Source of the DNA: Macrocystis pyrifera | Taxonomy: Eukaryota; Sar; Phaeophyceae; Laminariales; Laminariaceae | Reading direction: 5' to 3' | Assembly (NCBI GenBank): GCA_031763025.1 | Contig: JASSKH010000010.1 | Coordinates: forward strand, 7,187,901 to 7,251,900 | Length of the DNA stretch: 64,000 nucleotides | Part shown: positions 57,610 to 64,000 of the stretch, piece by piece | Layout of the letters: each line of letters begins with the position of its first letter | Position numbering within the stretch: position 1 is the stretch's first letter | The notes under the pieces: generated by a model | Seen by the model: only the letters and a program-made list of their open reading frames with translations | The model's database searches: none | Told to the model about the DNA's origin: nothing | Program-made: the position numbers and the translations under genes

Positions 57610-60600
57610 TCTACAATGTGGACGTAATAACAACGTAGCACACCATCCCCGGTGGCTTGGTAGGTGGTCCGCGTGCCTACTAAGATCAATTTCGTGAGTT
57701 CAAGTCTCACCGAGTGCATACTCGTAAGGACCTTTTCTTCCATAAATAGTTGATTAACGGAAAGCGCGAAAGCGTGAGTTAGCTACATTCGATGAAAATC
57801 GACGAGCAGTGGGAATTCTGAACCCCTATGCGCGATAAAAATGAAGGCACGTACCGGGGGGGAACAAGGGGCGACACCTGTGCTATGACCATGGCTTGTC
57901 CAGAAAAAATGCTGAGGATACAACCTCTTACGAGTTAAGCTGGAAAGTTAAAGTGATAGTTGAAAATAAAAAAATAAAAAAATAAAAAGTAGGGGCATCG
58001 AGTTGAGAGGTTGTCGAGACCTTGTGCGGTTTGCTGCACTGTTGTGGAGACAATGGACAACGTAGCAGACCCCACAAGGTGTGGTGTGAACAACCTCTCA
58101 GTTCGGTACGCCTACTCGTACAGTAGTGTTGGTGCGCTACACTGATCATGTCTCCACAAGGATGTTTTGCGCTCCCATTGTGCAAGGCGGAGCGTGCCAC
58201 CCGTGAAATGCTGTTTTCTCGAATAGTGCAGGGTCGCCACCACAGGTCTAAACGTTTCCCCAGAAGAAAAAACGAGGGTGCAAGTAAACGAGAACCAAGT
58301 AGATGCGGTCGAAAAACGCGTTCCGTACACGAGAATATCCCGCCATTCTGATGTGACTTGTCCACAACTCTCTCTCTCTGTCCACACGCAATCGCACAGG
58401 AGTTGGCGGAGCGGCTTAAGGACGAGGAGGCGCTCAGGATAAAGGAAAGCAATAAGGCCCGGGTGGACAAGGAGATGGAAAAACGATTCAGGGACGAGCT
58501 GGGAAAGTGAGCCCCTCTTCCCTCTCCCTTCGGCTGTGATCGTGGTGGTCGTGACCGTAGGCCATGAGTCGTGTGCCACTGCTGATGTACTTTCCCCGTG
58601 GTGGGTCTACTGGTCGAACGTACGCCTACCCTATTTCGTACCCTGCTATGGACAGCTGCTGTATTGTCAATTTTTGACGAATTAGCGTACGCGTAAGTCC
58701 CTCCCCAACCCTGAAGGGGAAAAGAAGCAATAGTCTCCTCGCACGCCCACTTCACATCCCACTGGACATTTTCGTTTCATACCCCACACGCACCGAATGT
58801 GTGTCATCAAATCCCATCTCACCCTTGATTACCGATTGTACAGGCACGTTACGGATGCTCGAAATCGCGCATATCTCCGAGACAAAACTGTGGACGGAAC
58901 GGACGTTTTAGACCCATCGGGAAGGAAAGTCCGCGTGGAGCCCAGCCAGGTCCGACGATGCAAGGAACATCGTTCTGTTAGACGCACGTTTATTGTGCGG
59001 CACCAAGTCCACGAACCCTCTTCCTCGCGTTGTCGAGGAAAATAACGCTAAAGGAAACCCAGCGTAGCATTCCGTTAGCCGTAACGATTTTTTTTTTCTC
59101 GAAACGAAAAAGAAACGAACTAACAGAGCATAGAGCATAAACAGAAGTCCTGGCCGACGCCAGCAGGTCACCTGCCTATCATGGCCTGTTCCGCTATTCG
59201 CGAACGGTTTCGGGCGTCACCCGCGACAACGGTTTCGGGCGCCACCCGCGACTCGCATACAATCCCCACTCTCGATCCTTCAAAAAGGAGGCGCTGATCG
59301 GCACGGTGCTGCAGTCCTTCCCAATATTGGGTTTCCTCCGCTTTGTTAGTATTCGTCCATCTTTGCCGACCCCACAAACAACCTCTTTTGGCGCGCTGAA
59401 CCGCATTCGGTGTGACGCTTGACACCGAAACTTCTACCTGGTATCGTTTCCATGAAGGCAACTCTCGTAAGAGAGGAAACCCTTCAAAATTGTTGTATAC
59501 CACTCTGGCCGGGAATATATTAAAATCTTATACACTAATATGAATACCAAGCGGTCTTTGTATTTACGCCCAAAATGATACCAGGTACCAGTATATGGTA
59601 GTGTGGGAGCCTGCGCTTGATTTTGACCATGCTTCGGAGGCGAACCAAAAAAAGCAAAGCTGGTTGAATGGCGGGTTACATTCGATACCAGCCCAACTCC
59701 CACTCGATGCTGCAACCTCGAAAGCCATCCAAACGGTTGGCAGCCTCTCGGTGACTAGCGGAAATAGTGCTAGCCGCAAAAGAGCCTACACGTTCCACTG
59801 CACCGTCATTTCGCTCGAATGCCCAATGCTCAGTCAGAACAGCCAAACCCACACGCGGTCGTTGTCACTTTATCTGACTACCGTTTCAGCTGTTTGCGGC
59901 AAAATTGGAAGCCTCATAGGTAACTCCGACGGGGGGTCGTGAATTGACACTCGGGGCGCATACCGGACTCTCAGGCTGCGTGGAAAACGCCTCGCACTTT
60001 TCATGGAGCATATTGATTTTGCGAGGTCTTGTTTTTTGGTTCAATTCGCGTGCTCTACGCGCCCGCTCCTGATTTTCGCTACCACCGCAACGAGTAGCAA
60101 TTTTTCGTGCTGCTGTACTCACACAAGTGGAGGGATCAAATGCCCATCGTGGACCCATTACAACATTATATCACGTCGTTATTGCATGCCATGTGCAACA
60201 GTTCTGTACGCAAACGAGAAATCACGAAATAAAAAATGTGTACTTTTATATGTAACAACAATGAAAACAGCTAAAACCAGCTGCGAGATCGAGGAATTCC
60301 CCGAAACTGATATGTGCGTGCAAAGCTGCGTGTGTTACTTCAATCACGCGTACTTCGGGATAAAAAGTTCGGTAACAACACGCCTACGACATATCCTCCT
60401 GGTGTACGTATGCGAAATCGGAGGCCTTCTCCAAAATAAAACTGGTCGTCGACGACAGGTCACTACAATAAAAGACGCGGCGTTCGGCCTGGGGTACCAC
60501 CCTCGCAAGAGGCCGGCTATGGCGGCGGCGATGGTCGATTTGGTGGCATCCAAACCTCGACACGCAGGTTTGACCCAACAGAGATGCTTGTGGCAAAAAC

Positions 60601-63600
60601 AGGAGGTAGAGGTATATTTCGTCCGCTCCCCGGTCTCCTGACGATGTGCCGCGACCGCAAAACACTATTCCAGGAGTAATGTGCGGTCGTTTATTGTAGC
60701 TCGCAATATCGTTTTTTTTTAGGTAAAGAGCCATTACGCGATCGATTGGCCGAAAAGACGCCGTACGCGCATCGTGCATGGAGCGCAAGAGCCACAGCGA
60801 AGGCAAAACCAAACGCAAGTCGTTATTGGCGGTCGCGTCGGCGCACACTGTTTTCCTCTTGACGTTGTGTCCTTTAGTTCGCGCACAAACTCAACGCGAA
60901 CTCGTATATACACCAGTAGCTAAAGAGTAAACGTTCGAGCGGAGTGTCCACTATTTCCGATAACCGTGTCACGTGGCAAGCGCGACGTACGTATCCCACC
61001 GCGATTGCTCCCGGGCTGAGGACATTCTCTCGGACAAGTGTCGCTTTCATTTGTTGGCGATGCATGCACGGCTATCGGTCGTCGTTCAAACGCTGTGACG
61101 CTATGAGTATGATGATGTGGAACGTAGATCTAGCTGAACATGCGACCAACAGAAAATCATATATATACACTTACTGAGCGGTGAATGGTTGGCTGACGCA
61201 AAGAACAAACACCAGCTCCGTTTTCCCCCACGAAAACAACGTCGCGGCTTCTTCTTAGAGGAGCCTGTGTGCCCAGAGTTTGCCGGACACCTTCTTCCGT
61301 TCCTTCCTTGACTGCTTGCCCCTACATCTTGCTGTCTTTCAAGATGTCAAACCTTGACTCCCCCGAAGCCACGAAGCCCACCGACTTCTCCATGATGACA
61401 ACAAACACTCCCGCGCGTCTTTCACCCCACCATGACAATCCGGGCGCTGCGTCGTTTCGACTTGAAACCCTCTCCCCAGGAGTAAACGCCGGAGAGTTCG
61501 CGAGACTAGTGCCTAACGATACCGCAGCGGCGACGGCGGCGACGACGATCGTGAGAGAAGGTGGGAACACGTCATCATCCGCGGCTGAATCGGGGATAAT
61601 ATCCGAAAAAGACGGAGGCGAAAATGGAGCAGGTAAGCGCGACGATGATGCCAAGGACGGCGGCCTTTCAACCCCCGCCGCCACGGCCGCCGCGGCGACA
61701 GAACGGGAAGGAGCAGGACGCTCTGCAAGAGGCGAGCAGCAACAGCAGCAGCTCCTGGCAGACCTCGTTCCGCCCGCCGGAAAACCTAGCCTTCCGGGAG
61801 CAGACATCCCTTTTGTCGTCGCCGCCGATAGAGCCGACGGACCTGAAGCGTTGGGGGGATGCGACCGAGGGGGCGACAGGGGAAGCGGCGGTGATAGAGT
61901 CAGCGGACCAGGACGCGATATGAGCGCGTTTGAGAGGCAAGCGTTGCAGAAGGCCAGGGCTCGGCAGAGGGAAAGGATGGAAGAGGGAGAGCCGCAGGTG
62001 AGGGAAGGAAGGAAGGCAGATTTATCGTTCTTTCTGTTTAATTAGCACCCCTTTTCCCCTATGTTCCCCAAACGTTATTTGATATGTTGTTACCTAGTGC
62101 TTGGTTGTACCCAAACATCCTCTTAGTTTTCGTTCGACGTTGCCGCCCGTCGCACCGGGTGGCTACCCAAATGTACTAATCATCTTCGCCTGCGTTTTTT
62201 TTTTTAGTAGAGCCCTCCGTGGTCTCGTAAAAGCACAGGCCATGCTTGCGACCGTGGAATTACTGTGGCGCCTTCCATCGTCTGGCGCGAATGGAAGCGC
62301 GGTCGACGGCACTTCGTTGCTTGCGCAACCCCCTGTTTAACCTTTTCCCGGTCTGACTATCCCTTCCGCAATTCGAAAACAAACCACATTGCATGCCTTC
62401 CATACGAACGAGTCGACAGTAGATCGCTCCTTTTCTCTACGAGTAACGAACTAGAGTTCGATTTAAGCGTAAATATAACGACTCTCCTAAAATATACCGA
62501 GCGTAAATAAATTAACGAAGCTGACGGCCGTCTTTACTCCGGATTCCAGGTAGCGGCGGGCAGGGTGTTCAAGGAACGACCGTCGTTTGTGGCGAAGCCG
62601 GACAGGATAGTCTTCAAGGACTTCGTAATGGGAAAGGTGGGGCGGGCTTCAGCTCCTTCATAACGATGACGCGAACGCGCAAAACTCTCGCTCTCATAGT
62701 GATCATTTTGGCGTCAGTTCCTCTCATCCGTCCCTGTCCGTCTTCTTCTGTCCTTGCTCTCTCTCTAACCTACATTCGAACATTTTGTATTCAACGTGTT
62801 GAATGAAGGTGCACAGAAAGCGAGTGGTTTTGACGAATGTGAGTCTCACCTTTAACACGCTTAAGGTCCTCCAAATGTCCGACGAGGTCGACAGGTTTTT
62901 CGAGGTAAGAAAAAAAGCAACTAAAAATATTTCTGCGCCGGCGTTTTGTTCTCAATATGTATTTAGCGTGACACCCACACGACCTGTTTGCTTCGCGACG
63001 CTACTTCCTCTCTGGCTCTCTCTCTATCTCTCTCCCTGTTGGAAAACGCGGTACGTTTCCGATGTCTGTTTTCTTCGTTCAGGTTTTGGCAGATATTGTT
63101 TAAACAAATGAAAACAATGAGTGTGTGAGCTGAAGCCATCCCTGCGAGTGGTGCACCTCAAGCGATGTGTAGGGTGCACCATAGTTAACACGTTATGGTT
63201 AAATATTTGCTTTAGACAGGCCCGACTTAGTACTATCAACGCGCCCTTGCCAACACCCAGTTTCCACGTTAAGTTTTAAGATTCCCCGTATTGTGCTTGC
63301 CCTCGTTCACGCTCCATACAATAATATTGAAGAACGTGCGTGCAGCCGATCGTGTCGGACCACCGCGTCGTATGGGCTACCCAACGATCGCAAGATTTTC
63401 GTGCGGCGATTGCACCACAGCACACGCGCTCGGTATGCCCTGCATATATGCAGCTAATTGTTGGTTATCGTACGCGTGGTTTTCAGTCTGGGGGGGGGGA
63501 CCTGCCGTTCTTTTAAATGCGGAATATTTTAATAACCCCCCTTCTTCTTGGCGCTTTTCACCGTCGGCGGCAGGTGACCTACTCGAAGCCAGGCCGCTTG

Positions 63601-63645
63601 TCCGCCGGCATGACGTGCGTGGTCGACATCGCGTTCACCCCGAAG
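48650..63645 (+). CDS. CFAP74: CFAP74-like central-apparatus protein, 14 exons, right end missing
   Basis: Exons: 48650-48781, 52042-52158, 52608-52724, 53193-53369, 53853-53971, 54815-54971, 56995-57075, 58400-58506, 58844-58949, 60459-60605, 61344-61997, 62550-62636, 62809-62904, 63574-63645; phases agree throughout. Product so far is about 720 residues: charged coiled coil, then ATKGLNPYKVF, DPSGRKVRVEPSQ, a disordered exon, and an Ig-like ASH/MSP-type domain (FKERPSFVAKPDRIVFKDF, KRVVLTNVS, GRLSAGMTCVVDIAFTPK). The last part matches CFAP74 as I remember it (HFKDFDVGK..., PGPMSAGMSCEV). In Chlamydomonas FAP74 belongs to the C1d projection with FAP46, FAP54 and FAP221, and affects beat control. 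First exon and 3' end are uncertain. Confidence 0.82.
49006..49496 (+). repeat. TRIM 5' LTR
   Basis: 491 bases, TG...CA ends; paired with 49730-50220. Confidence 0.82.
49730..50220 (+). repeat. TRIM 3' LTR
   Basis: Same length as the 5' LTR, with roughly 25 substitutions, so an older insertion than the copia element. Confidence 0.82.
50225..51920. other. Intron DNA without recognisable features
   Basis: AT-rich with homopolymers. Short frames at 50475-50878 look like chance. Confidence 0.5.
52042..52158 (+). CDS. CFAP74: CFAP74-like exon 2
   Basis: 39 codons (MALEALADIEAWMDRQPL...LVSQAE), acceptor GTTTTACAG, donor GAG|GTGATG, phase 0. Another exon may be hidden in the 3.3 kb gap before it. 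Confidence 0.7.
52608..52724 (+). CDS. CFAP74: CFAP74-like exon 3
   Basis: 39 codons (IAEEAVIAQRATTERERC...LHANAE), coiled coil; acceptor TTGCCATCAG, donor GAG|GTAAAG. Confidence 0.75.
53193..53369 (+). CDS. CFAP74: CFAP74-like exon 4
   Basis: 59 codons (VCETLSTEKMEQQASQ...LAVKAKSQ), long charged helix; acceptor TGCGCTCAG, donor CAG|GTTGGT. Confidence 0.75.
53853..53971 (+). CDS. CFAP74: CFAP74-like exon 5
   Basis: 119 bases (LKAAKSARGAAVERANLL...RDDAHAQ), leaves in phase 2 at CG|GTAAGA, which the next exon completes. Confidence 0.75.
54815..54971 (+). CDS. CFAP74: CFAP74-like exon 6
   Basis: 157 bases; completes the split Arg codon, then IECVLQLKADTEAAAAL...MLATKGLNPYK. Donor AAA|GTCAGT. 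The NPYK end joins VF in the next exon. Confidence 0.78.
54980..55960. other. Intron DNA, nothing recognised
   Basis: No feature beyond a C run near 55830. Confidence 0.45.
55978..56300 (+). repeat. Dispersed repeat family C, copy 2
   Basis: GTATATGGTGAGGCACCCACGAGGCAGTTGCATAG...TCCGCCTCTAATGCGG...GGCGCTTCGCGCTTGGTGCA...AAAACCCGACGTGCTCCG. Parallel to 26225-26560 and to the next copy. Confidence 0.78.
56393..56413 (+). repeat. Poly-T run (21)
   Basis: Lies between two copies of repeat family C. Confidence 0.95.
56505..56905 (+). repeat. Dispersed repeat family C, copy 3
   Basis: GTATATGGTAAGGCACCCCCGAGGCAGTTCCATAG...TCCGCCTCACAAGCGGTTCTTAGTAGGATGCAGCTCACC. A duplicated ACCGGACATGCTC and a 20-base C run (56836-56855) lie inside. 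Confidence 0.78.
56995..57075 (+). CDS. CFAP74: CFAP74-like exon 7
   Basis: 27 codons (VFKQRAVDARAVREER...RRRKE), acceptor TTCCTTCAG, donor GAG|GTACGT. Confidence 0.78.
57517..57608 (+). repeat. Poly-C run (92) in a CFAP74-like intron
   Basis: Ninety-two consecutive Cs, no interruption. On the other strand this is poly-G, able to form stacked quadruplexes. It creates a false poly-Pro frame. Confidence 0.95.
57641..57910 (+). repeat. tRNA-derived SINE (family B), full copy
   Basis: A box GGTGGCTTGGTAGGTGG (57651-57667), B box GAGTTCAAGTCTCAC (57696-57710), then CGAGTGCATACTCGTAAGGACC. A body follows with GATGAAAATCGACGAGCAGTGGG and GTCCAGAAAAAATG. The head matches 20339-20450 and the body matches 23360-23500. 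Confidence 0.78.
57995..58165. repeat. Small inverted-repeat element, copy 2
   Basis: GTAGGGGCATCGAGTTGAGAGGTTGT...TTGTGGAGACA is mirrored by GCAGACCCCAC...AACAACCTCTCAGTTCGGTACGCCTAC. GATCATGTCTCCACAAGGAT closes it. Shares blocks with 16525-16735. Confidence 0.55.
58400..58506 (+). CDS. CFAP74: CFAP74-like exon 8
   Basis: 107 bases (ELAERLKDEEALRIKESN...RFRDELG), phase 2 exit at AAA|GTGAGC. Confidence 0.78.
58844..58949 (+). CDS. CFAP74: CFAP74-like exon 9
   Basis: 106 bases; HVTDARNRAYLRDKT...LDPSGRKVRVEPSQ, acceptor TTGTACAG, donor CAG|GTCCGA. The coiled coil ends here. Confidence 0.78.
60459..60605 (+). CDS. CFAP74: CFAP74-like exon 10
   Basis: 49 codons (VTTIKDAAFGLGYHPRKR...LWQKQE). 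Acceptor CGACGACAG; of two possible donors I prefer GAG|GTAGAG at 60605 because phase 0 fits the next exon. The alternative is GCAG|GTTTGA at 60567. Confidence 0.6.
61344..61997 (+). CDS. CFAP74: CFAP74-like exon 11 (large, disordered)
   Basis: 218 codons, acidic and Ala/Gly-rich with a short poly-Gln (about residue 135). It ends in a helix, DMSAFERQALQKARARQRER. Acceptor TGTCTTTCAAG, donor CAG|GTGAGG. An independent start at its first ATG is possible. Confidence 0.72.
62550..62636 (+). CDS. CFAP74: CFAP74-like exon 12: start of ASH/Ig-like domain
   Basis: 29 codons, VAAGRVFKERPSFVAKPD...FKDFVMGK; acceptor GGATTCCAG, donor AAG|GTGGGG. Confidence 0.82.
62809..62904 (+). CDS. CFAP74: CFAP74-like exon 13
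   Basis: 32 codons, VHRKRVVLTNVSLTFNTL...EVDRFFE; second strand group of the Ig-like domain. Donor GAG|GTAAGA. Confidence 0.82.
63574..63645 (+). CDS. CFAP74: CFAP74-like exon 14, probable GC donor
   Basis: 24 codons, VTYSKPGRLSAGMTCVVDIA..., then FTPK. It is followed by AAG|GCAAGA, a GC-AG type donor; no GT donor fits. If unspliced the frame stops at 63700-63702. Later exons lie beyond the window. Confidence 0.72.
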
Positions 63646-64000
63646 GCAAGAAAAGCTACGAGCGCCGCTCGCCCGGAAGTGCTGCAATGGCCATCCGGGT
63701 GAACTCGGTCGGTGCTACCCTAAAAGCAGCGATAGCGTGAGTTGACTGGCCCTCGTAACACAGACGTTGGTTAACCTTTCGCCTGTTCGTTGGGTTACGC
63801 TAGTGGTACGATGGAAATGACAAACGTCAGACAACAGCACCACATAGTAGAAAACTATCACTAACATTTAGGCCTGCAAACTGACGCTGCGTCGCCGACT
63901 AGCAGCTAGGTTGACTCTTCGAGTCACCCATTCCAGCTGGGTTTTTACGAAGAGCTATTAATTGGCCAGGTAGTTACAGCGGGTTGCGTGCGGTAATTTG

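Noticed and set aside
57384-57638. Poly-Pro open frame
   Set aside because: Produced by the 92-base C run.
1-64000. CRISPR arrays, operons, bacterial promoters or ribosome-binding sites
   Set aside because: Genes have spliceosomal introns and the repeats are not regularly spaced short direct repeats; the window is eukaryotic.

Overview
The window looks like nuclear DNA of a flagellated ochrophyte alga, most probably a brown alga of the Ectocarpus type. The reasons are: a gene split into many short exons with GT-AG introns of 0.2-3 kb; a ciliary central-apparatus protein (CFAP74-like), so a flagellated stage exists; a Ty1/copia element; and dense small repeats (SINE-like, MITE, TRIM, foldback, minisatellites, long poly-C/poly-A runs). 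Placement at the level of brown alga is inference, not proof. Nothing looks prokaryotic apart from one phage/bacterial-style methyltransferase fold, and that gene carries spliceosomal introns.

Layout. 1-351: minus-strand relic of a NADAR/YbiA-type gene. 3.3-4.25 kb: cluster of tRNA-like half-sequences arranged as head-to-head hairpins. 4265-9655: young copia retrotransposon with near-identical LTRs but a deleted protease/integrase and two stops before the reverse transcriptase. 9.7-17.8 kb: mostly unassigned, with old duplications. 17.87-18.53 kb: first visible exon of an unrecognised minus-strand gene with a Cys/His-rich end. 19-31 kb: accessory desert with four TA-flanked MITEs plus a relative, a degenerate TRIM/SINE region, two foldback elements, minisatellites and GGGTC-rich DNA. 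35.48-42.89 kb: a very large gene of a poorly described multi-copy family (Cys-rich N-terminus, a central domain, a PIN/FEN-like nuclease domain, a CXC domain and an acidic tail), with at least three single-base frame breaks. 44.87-47.49 kb: minus-strand three-exon adenine-type DNA methyltransferase with a zinc-ligand-rich N-terminus and a tandem array in one intron. 48.65-63.65 kb: plus-strand CFAP74-like gene, 14 exons recognised, running off the right edge, with introns full of repeats.

The two most interesting items are the Cys-rich/PIN/CXC gene and, about 2 kb further on and convergent with it, the intron-bearing methyltransferase. Neither has a classical transposase or reverse transcriptase beside it. 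Exon models were made by eye from splice consensus, phase and coding continuity; they are strong where phases interlock (methyltransferase, CFAP74) and weaker at gene ends. Family names come from memory of the families and were not searched.
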